A stretch of DNA of 64,000 bases from Ursus arctos (lineage: Eukaryota > Chordata > Mammalia > Carnivora > Ursidae). The position numbers and the translations under genes were made by a program. The stretch lies in contig NW_026622808.1 of assembly GCF_023065955.2 (NCBI RefSeq), positions 31,942,475-32,006,474 of the forward strand. Reading direction: 5' to 3'. This document shows, in pieces, positions 1 through 12,400 of the stretch (position 1 is the stretch's first letter; every line of letters begins with the position of its first letter). The notes under the pieces were generated by a model. The model saw only the letters and a program-made list of their open reading frames with translations, had not been told where the DNA came from and ran no database searches.

Positions 1-49
1 CGCCTGCCCGCCCTGGACCCTAGCCTCCAGCCCACGCTTCCCGCCCCAC

Positions 50-3000
50 CTTCATGGACAGCAGGCGAGTCAGGTAGATCTCAGGGATGGCCTTGGCTCG
101 CTCGCGCTCCCCGCCCCGAAGGCTGCCCCTCCGGGGCCTGGGAGGCTCCGGCTCCTCACTTGGCTTCACCAGGTGCCAGGGCCGGATGCCCCCCTCGTCC
201 ACATCCTCCAGCATTGGGGTCCCTGTGCCAAGATGCCGCGGCTCGTCACCCCTCATCAGGTACTACCTTCCCTGGGCCCCCAGGGTCCTGCCAACTTCCA
301 GGAGTGGAGGCACGGGTTGAGGGCTTCTCTAGGTGGAAGGGAAGCAGACACCAGCCCACCCTAAGGTGCAGAGGACTTTGCCCATTCCTGGGCACTGGGC
401 AAAGCGAGGGCAGAGGACAGTGACTGGGTGGGGACTGGAGGGCAGGAGGGAGTACTCACGCTCTCCAGGGACATAATCCTGGTTTTCCCGGAGAACATGC
501 TTGGTGAGGCAGGGGACCAGGGCCACAGTTGCTCCGTCTGGGACCTGCTGATCACAGCTGGTGACCCCTCCACCAGCCCCACCCCACCGTACCCCTCTTC
601 CCGCTCGTACCCCTCCCACCTTGTAATGCTGCAGGGTGTTCAGACGTCTCCACAGACCCTGGACCTCAGAAGTCACATCCTCGTCAGAAAGAATGAGATG
701 CCCAGCCACCCCAGATCGCCACTCTGCAAGAGCAAGGTGGGACTTAGTTCCGGCTCCCGGGACACCCTTCCTGCAGGTAGAGCCTACCTCCTCCTCCACC
801 GGGACACGGGCCTCACCATCAGGGGGCAGCGTCACCCAACCTCTGCAGAGACTAGGCTGGGGACCCCTCACCAGGAGAGGGGCTGTGTAGAGGGATTCCA
901 CAACCCACCACTACCCCATGCCCACTGAGCAGTATGCTGCCCCTGCAGGGCTGGGCCAGGGCCAGCCCAGCCTTCACTCTGGCTCAGGCCCCCAAGCTAC
1001 CCTTCCCCTCCACCCTCACCAACATCCAGGGTGCGGGGGTCTGGCCGCTGGGCGAGAGGTACTCCTTTATAAAGCTGGTCCAACATCTTCTCTTTGGCCT
1101 GGGAGATGGTGTCACAGTCCAGGACCTTGACAGGCACACCCTGGGCCTCTCCCGCGCCAGGCCCCACAGCCAGCAGTGCGTTCAGGGTCTACCAAGGCAA
1201 ACACGGGAGCAGTCAGGGCTTGTGCCGCACACGGGATGACCAAGACGCGGGGATAGGGACAACCCAAGAGGAAGCCACTGCCTCTGACCTCCAGGCACCA
1301 GAGAGTCCCTAATTTTTGTCTCTTCACCTGCCGACCCCTCCTTGGGACAGCGGCTCCCTCCACTGTGACCCCAGCACCTAGCACAGAGCACTAGGTAAAT
1401 GGGTGAATGGAAGAAAAAACAAGTGAACACAAGGCCCTCTTAACTTAGGTCCCTAGGTTCCTCGCTCAGCTGATCAGGAGGCACCGAAGAGAAGCCTGCA
1501 TGAGAAGTGACGAGTCCCTACCAGCCTGAGAGAAGAGCAGGTCTGCCGGAGCCTGAATGAGATTTTCCCAAAGGCGCCCTGCATGGGTCACCGGGGGTGA
1601 CTTCCGGGGAAGGCACCCTGCATGGGTCACGGGGGAAGGCACCTCGCGTGGGTCACTAAGGAAAGGACTCCACTAAGGGGAAAGCAATCCAGAGGAAGAG
1701 ATGGCCAGGGCTGGCAGAACTGGCTCCCAGCTTGGTGGGCGCATCACATCCCTGGCATGACACTCGTCAGGCAAACACTCAGGCCCTGGCCCAGTCCAAC
1801 GACTTGGACTGCTCCCCAAACCCTGGCAGTGTCCACACTGACCCCACCCCAAGCCTGAGGCCCTATTCTCCAGGCCCTCTGCCCCAAGGACGGGCCCTCC
1901 AGCCTCTATCCTCTAGACTAAGCTCGTCGGAGGGCCTGTCTGGCAGGCAGCCAGAGCCAGGCTAGCCGGACCCCAGACACAGACACGCATAACGAGCACA
2001 CGTGCTCAGCCTCACCGGGGCTGACACCATGGTGCGCGAACGTGTTCACACGCTCTGTCCCTGCCTCCGTCCCTGCGTCCCTCCCTCCCTTCCTGCCTCC
2101 CTATCCCTCTCCCTTCCTCGCTCCCTCACCAGGGGACGGTACTCCACATCCTCTCTGAGAAGCCGGTTGTCATTCAGGGTGTACTTGGCTTTGCCAGTCA
2201 CGCTGTCCACTGGCCCCTTGTCCACTTGATGCTTAATTCCCCGGAAGAGCATGTACAGCGGCTCCCCTACTGAGTCCTAGGGAGGTGACGGGCAGTGAGG
2301 ACCCCGGGGCAGACGGCAGGCATGAAACGGGAGCTGCATGGGACATGGCCCACGCTGGGGACGAGGACGGGCTGCAGAGGGCCTAAGGTGACTGAGCCAT
2401 GCCGTGCACGAGTGGATGAGCCGCCCGGGGGCCAGCAGCCGTGGGGTTCAGAGCCCGCTGCGCCCTGCCTCTCTCACCCGCACGAAAGTGTACAGGCAGA
2501 TGGACATCCAGTTGGTAAGCAGCTTCTCCACCACAGTCTCGGTCCTGGGATGACAGGGAAGAGGAGGGCAGGTCAGGAGGGGCGGCCTCGGGGCTCCCGG
2601 CGCTGCAGACCCCTAAGCCCCAGAGGGCGTGCCTCAGCTCCCGGCTCCAGCCCTTGTAGCCACCCAGCCCCATGGCTTCCGGCAGCCACACAGACCTGCG
2701 CAGCATCAGCTTGGGGTTCTTGGCCACGTACTGGGCCACCAGGTCACTGAGCAGGGTGCGGAGGATGTCGGTGAAGTACTCAAGCTTCCCATGCAGCGCC
2801 ACGGTGAGCAGAGAAGCCACGTAGGCACGGTCCCGAGCCGAGAAGGTGCGCTGGCTCTCCAGGGTGTGGATGAACTGGTGCCGGGGAGACGGGACAGGGA
2901 GGGAGGGGCCGATTCAGAGACGGAGGGACAGAGGTGGGGCTGGGGCAGGAGGGGTGGGACCAGGAGCCCCGCCCCCAGCCGTGGGCGGGGTGGGGGGGGC

Positions 3001-3430
3001 TTGGCACCTTGGTGAGGAAGAGTTTGCTGTTGAGCAGGTTGGAGAGCTGTCCCAGCCCTTGTTCCACAGTGGGGCGCCTGCTCTCAGGGACACCCAGGTC
3101 CCGGTGCAAGGGCGACTCCTGGTGCCCAGGGAAGAAGACCCTCTCGGCATACACCTTATAGTCGAGGAAGGGGATGCCACTGCCCAGAAGGTCACTGGTG
3201 AGATCGGTCATCTCGGTCATGAGGTCTGTGGAGCAGAGGAGGCCGGGTTGGGGCGCGGACCCCACGCCACGGGAGCAGGCTGGGGCAGAGTCCTGCAGCG
3301 CCTTCCGGGCCTCCGCTCTGCAGCCTCACCTGTGAACTCCTTCTTGCAGCGGTCCCGCACGCTGCTCTCCAGATTCTCCAGCTGGATCTGGACCTTCTTG
3401 TAGTCCCTCAGGGCCTGCTTGCTCTTCCTC
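50..3430 (-). CDS. PLXNB1: PLXNB1 exons: cytoplasmic split GAP domain and Rho-binding domain
   Basis: Ten exons encode the juxtamembrane helix, the first half of the split RasGAP-like domain, and the inserted Rho GTPase-binding domain (around [20 protein letters not shown]). The conserved Arg pair in [15 protein letters not shown] (about residues 1679-1680) corresponds to the catalytic arginines of plexin GAPs; its second Arg codon is split across the exons at 2874-2696 and 2544-2478. The last visible exon (222-50) ends at LTRLLSMK with donor AAG|GTGGGGCG. The second GAP half, with the third Arg, is outside the window. Confidence 0.96.
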
Positions 3431-6400
3431 CTGCTCAGCGCCAAGGTCAGGAAAGGGGAGGCCAGACAAGGCCAGAGCCCTTTCTGGTGCCCCAGGCCCC
3501 GGGCCGTCTACCCCAGCCTCACCCTGGCCCAGGCTGGCACCGTCTAACACGGCCATGCCCGGCCAAGCCAAGGCCTCGCCCAGAATAGCTTAGCCTGTCC
3601 CGTCCTGGGCAAGTCACACCCCATGTCCAGTCTAGCCCAGCGGTTTTTAGCCCAGGGATCAACAAACTACAACCAGGCCAAACCTGGCCCACGACCTGTT
3701 TCTGCCAATAAAGATGTGCTGGCACATGGCCACACTCGTTGAGGTTGCCTCTCGTCTATGGCTCCTTCTGCATGGTCACAGCAGAGTTGAACCGCTGCAA
3801 CTGAGGCCCCCTGGCCCACGAAAGCCTAAAATCGGTACTCTCTGGTACTTTCCAGGAACGTTTGTTGAGCCCTGGCCTCGTCTGCCCTTCCCATCCAGCC
3901 TCACCCGCCTCGCTGCCCCAGGCCAGCCACACCCGGCTGCACCCACCTGTATATGAGGACAATGATGATGACACCCAGAGCCAGAAGAGAGGTGCCCACC
4001 CCCAAGCCCACCTGGGCAGCCATGGGAAAAGCCACCGGGCTCTCGCCATCGTACTGCACGTGGCCCAGGGAGAAGCGCAGGTTCCCCATCTGCACCTACA
4101 CGGGAAGCCCTCTGTGAGCAAGGTTTCAGCGCGTGCGCAATGCCCGGCCCGGCCCACACCCACCTACTGACCGTGAACTCAGGCAAAGCATCAGGCACCT
4201 CTCGGAGGGCGTGGTGCTGGGGCAGGGGCTGCTCCATGGGGGGCTCACAGTACAGGTGGTGGCGGGTCAGCGTCTTCACCACGCAGGGGCCATCCCCTAT
4301 CATGGCCACCACCTCCTCCTTGGACATCGCAAGGTCCAGATTCTCCCCCTGGAACACGAGGTCACTGATGGATCACTCCGAGCTCTCCCCTAAGGCGAGG
4401 AGCTGGCGGTCACTCAGATCCTATCCCCCCAAATGTGGATCGGACGGGCCTGACACCCACCCCAGGAGCAGGGCTGATGAACCTCAGCACCTCTTCCCCT
4501 GCAGGGGGGTGACAGTCCATGGATATCTTGCAAGCTGCCCCCTGACCCTCCTCTGCCCTTCCCATCCTTCCTCCTCACATTCTCACTTCTCCAGAGCTAA
4601 AAATCTGGGCCATATAAAGTTGCCCCCCAATCCTGCCCAGTTACTCACAAAGCCAGAGCCCCTAGTGTGCCTGCCGGCCCACCAGGTGAATGACAATGGG
4701 CTGTCCACCTACGGCCTTTCGGAACGCCCACCTACTGCACGTGTCAGAACCCACGCCAAGGGTTTGTCCGCGTTGAGCCAGGCTGCCAAATGGGCATCGG
4801 CCCAGGCGCCTACTGCGTACCATGCCTCCCCGCTACTGCGTGTGCCAGACCATTTACATACCGTCATTCAGACTCCTGCCACGGAGTGTGCTGGGACCCG
4901 GGCGACAGGACCCAAGCCCCGGCCAGACGCGGCAGGCTAGGCAGCCCACCACCGGCCCCTCAGCCCTCACCACATGCAGGGAGTCCCCTGGCTCTTGCTC
5001 GGCTGCCATGCCCCCCTCCCCCAGCAGCAGCATCCAGAAAAGCAAAGGGTCTGGCGGCCCCACTGTGTCCGAGCGGGAACAGTACCTCCACAGAGAGCAC
5101 ACTCCCAGGCTTGTGCCGGAACGGCGTGGCGGGGTCCTCGGGGTTAAGGGGCTGCAAAGTGGGGTCGGCCTCATAGGAGAAGGGTGTGGGGTTCAGCGTT
5201 GCGAAGTCAAAGACCAGGTTGTCAAGGATAAATTCCACCCGGACCCAGGGGTCCTCGGGCAGGCCTGGGAGGGCAGGCGTGTGGCACGTGATGAGCTGAG
5301 AGGAGTTCACGTGGCAGGGCTCCTCAAACTGCGGCAGAGGGAGGAAAGACAGGGGAGGGCAAGTTAAGGGCCACGCGGAAAGAGGTCCTGCAAGGACGGG
5401 GAGATAGCCTCCTCGGTACCCGCCACCCATGGCCGTGCACGGGGTGGAACGTGGGGTGACATGGGGGACGGCTAGCCCTGTGCAAGCAGGGGAGGCCCAC
5501 GGGTCTCCTACGTGATGACCGCCACAGGAAGCCCCGGGGGAGCACGCTGTTTCCGGGATCACGCGCCGCCTCCGCCCAAGCCCCTGGCTCGGCTGCAGGG
5601 CTCTTGGGGCCACAGTCACTCGGATCCTTGGTGTCTGCACCACATCCAAATTCTGGCCATGGACCCATATCTTACGTCCTCCACTGCAACACAGACCATG
5701 AACCGCTGGGGGCTTCGCAGAACCCGGCTAGCCCAGCCCCAAGCCACACGCCCCTCTCCCCACCAGCGGCACGGGAGTCACAGCATCTACAAAAAGCCCT
5801 GCAACCTCCCCACGTCCTAGAGCTGCAAAGACCCCCCACTCCACGCTGGCACATGCCAGGCAGCCATGCCCTTGGCCCAGCACCTGAGGAAGCTCTTGGT
5901 GGGGCCAGCAGAGGTGACATTGGGGTCTGCTGTGTACTCGAACTGGCTGTGTTGAAGCCTCCGCTCAGTGGCCCCAAACCACACAGCCACAGGGAGCATG
6001 GCAGGCGTGGGGTAGGGGCTGGTCTCACACTGCAGCTGCTCGGCCTGCTGCTCCAGCAGCCTAGGGAAGGGAGGGGCGAATGGAAGGCGGGCCAGGAAGG
6101 GGACAGGGATGATTCCAGGACACAGGACCCACTCGGGCCTCTGCCCACTTCCCTCGGGGCTGACTGAAAGCTCCACAGGTGACCCTGGAGGCCACCTTCC
6201 CACGACAGCCCCTGCTTAGGGAGGGTCTGGCCACTTTCTGATGGAGCAGACCTGGCCCTCTCCCTCCTTTCCGCTCTCCCCAGCATCCCACCCCTCTGTC
6301 TTCTCCCTGGAGCACGTGGATTTTTGCCGAATGTGGAAGCAGCCCTCACAGGTGACAAGGCTGGTCTCCAACTACGACTCGGATGTCCTCCAGCCGCCCA

Positions 6401-9400
6401 GTTAGGAGCTTGGAGCCGTGTAGGGTCAGGTGGGTGCCCCCGGCTCTGGGGCCCCGGGTCGGGAAGATGGAATGCACCTTCGGGTCCTGTGGGAAGGGGG
6501 ATGGGGAGAGATAGGCAGGCATGAGGCCACAGAGAGGCAAGGGGAGCCTGAGGCAAACGAGAAGGCCGTAGGGTGGGAAGCCCCAGGAGGGCAAAACTAC
6601 ATGGGCTGGGGGAGCCACTTTACCTGGTAGGCAAAGTTGTGCTCTGAGACACCGCGTCCTCTTCCTGGCACCTCCACCGTCACCACGCCAGCCACCTCCC
6701 CCAGGCTGGCCTCAGTGATACACACGAAGCTGTGGGCACAGGGCAGGCTGGGGTGCCAGGGCCACACCAAGGGTCCCTCAAATGGACCCGGTTGCCCCCT
6801 CCCTGCCCCACGAAATCAGGTGTTGTTTCCCGAGGTTGACAGAGATCCTCTTGCTTCGGAGGGAATTCCTCAGGGCACACCAGGGGGCTCTGGCATTGGA
6901 GAATTCACATTCGTGGTTTCAGTCATTCAACTAAAGCCCCCTAACGAAGAGGAATTCACCTCTCTGTGTGGCACAAATCTAGAAGGAGCCCTGTAAGGCT
7001 GGCTGCGGGGATGAGGAGCTGAGCAAACGAGGGACCTAACTGCCACCATGCGCCACACCACTTGCAAAGCGGTGGCAACTTGATTTCCTCATGAAAAAAA
7101 AGTCCCTGGAAGCCTCTAGTCAGGTCTGGAGGTAGAGGGAAAGGGAAAGTGAGCAATCTAAGAAAATGCTGGTTCTCGGCCAGAAAACAGAAGCTTGGGG
7201 CGAATTAATTTCCCCAATGTGAAGCTGGCAGCGGCGCGATTCCGTGACATGGTCACACTCACTGCCAGCACTTTGGAAAACAGAGCAAGTGATATGTAAA
7301 GTACCCAGGAGAGACTTCAACCAGAGAATACTTTAATCTCTTTATAAATCACTTTGTAAGTTACTTGAGTCCCGTGGTTCTAGAATCATTAACAGTCTAG
7401 ACAATCCCCTGAAGTTTTTGGTCATAACACATTGAGTGGGAAACCACGTGCTCTAACAAAGTCTGGTTTATTTCTTATTATTTTTTTAAGATTTTATTTA
7501 TTTCAGAGAGAGTGAGCAAGAGAGAGCACAAGCCAGGCGGAGGAGCAGAGGGAGAGGCAGAAGCAGACTCCCCTCTGAGCAGGGAGCCTGATGCAGGACT
7601 CCATCCAGGACCCTGAGATCGTGACCTGAGCTGAAGGCAGACGCTTAACCAAATGAGGCACTCAGGTGCCCCCAAAGTCTGGTTTAAAATATAGATTACA
7701 AGGGGCGCCTGGGTGGCTCAGTGAGTTAGTGTGTCTGACTCTTAATCTCAGCTCAGGTCACGATCTCAGGGTCATGACATTGAGCCCTGCATCGGGCTCC
7801 GCAGTTAAGGTGGAGCCTGCTTAAGATTCTCTCTTCCTCTGCCCCTCTTCCCCATCCTTCTTCCACTGCCACTTGCACACATGTGCGGGCTCACTCGCTC
7901 TCTCTCTAAAAATAAATAAATAAGGATGCCTGGGTGGTTCAGTTGGTTAAGTGCCTTCGGCTCAGGTCATGATCCCAGGGTCCTGGTGTCCAGTCCCACA
8001 TCGGGCTCCCTGCTCAGCAGGTAGCCTGCTTCTCCCTCTGCCTGCCACTCCCCCTGCTTGTGCTCCAGTGCATGCACTCTCTCCGACAAATAAATAAAAT
8101 TTTCAAAAAAAATTATTAAAAAAATAAATAAAACCTTTAAAAACAAATAATAAAATACAGATTACCAAAATAAATAAGCTCAATAAGATACAGATTACGG
8201 GGCCCCAGCACCAGCCTACTGAATCCAGATCTCTGAGGGTGGGCGCAAAGGACCCATTCCATGGTGGCTTTGGACAGCTCTCCAGGAAACCCTGATATTC
8301 AGCCGGGTTTGGGATTGGCTGATTGTGGATATCTCCTTGGGAATTTCCCGTGTGGGCACCTTTGGGACCTGCAACTTTCAGCCAGGCTACCAGAACCTCT
8401 ATCAGCTACAGGCCCTGGGAAGGCAGCCGGGGTCCCAGGGACTGGACTGTGGAGTCTGCCACTCAGCAGGGGAGCCCCAAGTCCGTCCTCCTGAGGCAGT
8501 GCCTGGGGGAGAAAGGGCAGCTAGCGGAAGGCTAGCCCCTGAGCACAGCTATCTGGGATCTGAGAACCTCGTTATCACAACTACGTCCCCGGTCACCGGA
8601 AAGCCAGGTGAGAACACCTGGACAGGGCCACCTGTCAGCTCTAGGCAGAGACCGGGCCTCGGCCCAGCAGTGACTCCCCAGCAGTCCAGGCCGGGAACAT
8701 GCATGTCTGTGCACCCTAGCTCTGAGGCATTGTGACCAGAAACAGGGAAAGGGGGAGAGGGAAGGACAGATGAGTAGTGGGTGGGCAGCCGTGAGCAGGA
8801 AAGCCAACTGGGGAGCCCATGCGGTGTGCCCAACTCCCGTCGATCCGGCCAACTCACCTACTAGAGACCTCGTACTCCTGAGCGTCCACAGCACAGGGCA
8901 CGCCGGCCACCTTGACCGTGTCCTGTACGTCCTGCACATGTTGGCCCAGGTTGGAGCCCCTGATGGTGACACGGGTGCCTCCGTCTACAGGCCCAGTCAG
9001 CGGCTCCACCTGTTCCAAGACATGGGCTGCTCACCTCCACCCACCAGTCAACCCTTGGCAGCCCAGACAGGCAGACCCAGCCTCCCACCTTTGGGCCCCC
9101 TGGACCCACAGCACCCCCGCTATCCCTCTAGAGGCAGCAGTGAGGAAGGGGCACACCATGTTTCAACGCACCGAGTGGATGAGGGGTGCGGGGCACTGCA
9201 TGGCCACAGCTTCAGCCTCGCCACAAGCCTCCTGGGCCACGCAACGTGGACGCTCTCCCTTGCACCACACACAGCCATACTGGGGCCTGGCAGTTTGGCA
9301 GCGGCTGCAGTCCCCGTGCCCCACGGAGCAGTCGTACAGTACCACTGGGGGCAGCAGAGACAAATGTGAGAGACAGGTGTGGAGGAGCCCCCGGCCCCAG

Positions 9401-12400
9401 AGGCCCCAACTAGCTCACCATGCAGCCCGTCGGCACTGTCCACACGCAGACGGCCGGCCCGACGCAGAAACAGCCCCACACGGAGCTCTGGCTGCAGAGC
9501 CTCATAGCTGAGCTGGAGAAATGGGAGTGGGGTCAGAGCCTGCGGCTGGGGAGGCATCAGGCCTGGGGAGGGGGCTGTCACAGAAAGGACCAAAATGACC
9601 GGTTGTGGGAGCACAAGGTCAGAGATCAGAGTTGGGGAGCAGGGACCCCGAGGCACACAGGGTCAGAAGCCAGAGCCGGGGCACCCGGACTCCCAGGATG
9701 AACATGGTGCAGCCAGCTGAGGTCGGTGGCCGGCCTGTGGCCAGCACGCCCTCGCCCACCCGGGCCCTCGTGACCCACACCTGGTGCCGCCAGCAGGTCA
9801 CATGACACTGGGTATCTGGAGGTGGCTCGCACTCGACCCAGGCCTTGACCGCCACTTCATGGCCCTCCAGTTCCATCACGCACTCATAGTCTCCTGGGCT
9901 GTCCTGGGGGCAGAGGACACAGCTGGTGGGGCAGCTGGAGGGGAGCTGGGCCCGGTGAGGCCCCCAGGGGCCCCCAGCAGAGCCCCCGGCTGGGGACTGA
10001 GGGCCAAGCCCTCTTCCTGCTCTCTGGGGCTTGTGTACAGCTGGGCAACAGCCTGGGAGGCCACAAGCCCACCTGCAACGGACACACTCACCTGGAAGAG
10101 GTGCAGGTTCCTGCCCAGCAGCCGCACTTGTCGTTCCACGTGCACTGGCATCAGCGTGGAGCCCTGAACGCTATCTACACAAGGGCAGGAGCTCGCCCCC
10201 CGGGTCACCTCCTCCTGCAGACACCAAGAGCAAGGCAGTCTATGGAGCCCACCCTGTCAGCCCAGGGGTTCCCCGTGCAGAACCCGGGGCCCAAGGCCAG
10301 CTTGGAGCTGCAGAACCCACCCTGCCCCTCGATCCCTCCCGACGCAGGATCCCAAGGCAGGTAAGGGGCCGAGTCTGCCCTGTGCCCCCTCCCCTGAGGC
10401 CTCCTTCCTGGGCTGGGCCTCACCAGCTCCCAGAGCCCGGGGGTGTCGTATTGGTAGTCGAGGCTGGACAGGAGGATGAGGGGGGCAGGAGGGCCCTCGT
10501 GCTCAGCCGAGTCTCCATCACCTGAGAGGAGGGTGGAAGTGGAGAAGGCGGGCGTGTCACCCCCCGTCCACTCGTCCGCCTCAGGCAGCTCGCCGCCTTC
10601 TCTCATGAGCCAGTCCAGAGCAGGCTTCGCGGAGCCAGCGGCCCCTGGGAAAGTGGTGGCGGGAGCGGTGCCGGGGGGCTGGTCCAGGAGTGCCGCAGAG
10701 GGGTCGGCCTCGGGGCCGGGGTCTGCAGGGGCGGGGGGCAGTGCTGCTGCCTCTGAGGGCGATGGGTGGGAGGCTGAGAGGTCCTCGGGTGTGGCCGTGG
10801 GTCCGGAGTCAGTGGGGGCAGGGACAGCGGTTCCAGGTCTGTGGGGGGGGTTGGGAGGGGGAGGTTCCTCATGGAGAGGTGACTCTGTGGAGGCTGAGGC
10901 GGGTATGGGACCAGGACCCGCCCCTGGCCCCCAGGGGCTGAGCAGGGAAGGCCTGTCGCCAGGTGGGACATCCAAGGCTGTGGCTGTGGAGGGCGCCCCA
11001 GGTTCCATGGGAAGGGTGTCGGGAGCAGGGGTGACTGGGGCCTGGGGGGTTTCGGGTGGGAAGGGGGTGGGTACATCTCTTGCCGGAGGGGCTGGGGAGA
11101 GAAGCGGGCTCTGAAGGGGGAGGCAGAGACAGACAGGAGGGGCCGCTCAGCAGGCAGGCGCGGGAGCAGGTGGCAGGCAGGCAAAGGGTGTGTTAAGAGG
11201 AAAGGAGACCAAGGGAAAGAGAAACAAAAACAGCCCGTTAATTCTCCAAAGGAGAGAGGGGAGGGCAGGCTCCAGGGGCATCTGTGCTGAGGTGGGGCCC
11301 AAGGCCCAGACCTCCCCTGCCGCTCAGCCACAAACGTCCTCTCCCAAAACTCCAGTGAGTCCACCGCACACAGCAGCTCGGGTGCTCACGCCAGAGCCTC
11401 GCGTGGGCAGGCAGGCACACAGACCCCGGGCCAGCAGAGAAACCCGCACAACCCTGTGGGGCCCGGCTGGGGGTCCTGCTCACCTGATGGCTAAGCACCA
11501 CGGGCCCAGCGTCACATGAGGCCTTGTGCGTGCACAGCTGCTGCCAGACACACCAGTTACACCCCCAGCGGCTGCTCACACAGGCCTGGCACCTGCACAG
11601 AGCACAGCCATGGGGCAGGGGTCTCCGTGGGGCGGGGGGCGGGGCTGGGGGGCGGGGAGGAACTCACTGTGCAGACGGGCGGAGCTCAGTGACTGCTACA
11701 CAGTCATAGACAGACAGCGAAGCTTTGGCAATCACCACAGCACCGAACCTGAGCTCCACGCTCATGGACACGTGGTCTGCAAAGCAGGAGAGAGGGCCCG
11801 GGCTGAGGACCGGGGTTAGCAGCCTCAGGGCGGTGGAGCACCCGGGGTCTGGGGAACATGGTCCACAGGGCACAAAATGGGCACTTGAGGGGACTGGGGA
11901 CTAGTTGGGGGACTCGAGAAAGGTGCTACTTCAGGGCTCCTGGCCCAGAGTCACACCTCACCCCAACCGCACCCCTTGGAGCAAGATGCGAAGAGGGTGG
12001 GGCTCCCAGGCCCCAGAGCTGGCCCCTTCTCTCACCCACCGGCTCCTTTCAGCAGTGCTGGGGCCTCACTAGGGTCTGGGGACGGGCACATCACACCAGA
12101 ACTGGTCAGCAGGGCAGGACTCTGGTGATCCCCAAACTGGCAGGAATAGGACTCCCCTGGCCACAGAGGTGGCAGGTCAGGGACCGACAGGAAAACCTGC
12201 CAAGAGAGGCCAGGATAGACTCTTGGAGCCACTGGGCAGCAGACCAGGGCCTGTTCCCTGGGCGCCCGAGGACAGCAGGCTCAGGGGCTGGTGGCCGCCA
12301 AGGGCTGGTGGTCCCAAGCCTTCACAAACGCCCTCTAGCCTGGGTCAGAAACAGAGAAAGCAAGGCCCCACGAGAAGTGACTCGTAGAAGGCCCTGTGGC

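Noticed and set aside
10476..11114. 212-codon plus-strand open frame
   Set aside because: It is exactly antisense to the GC-rich PLXNB1 linker exon; low-complexity Gly/Ser/Ala translation and no splice or start context.
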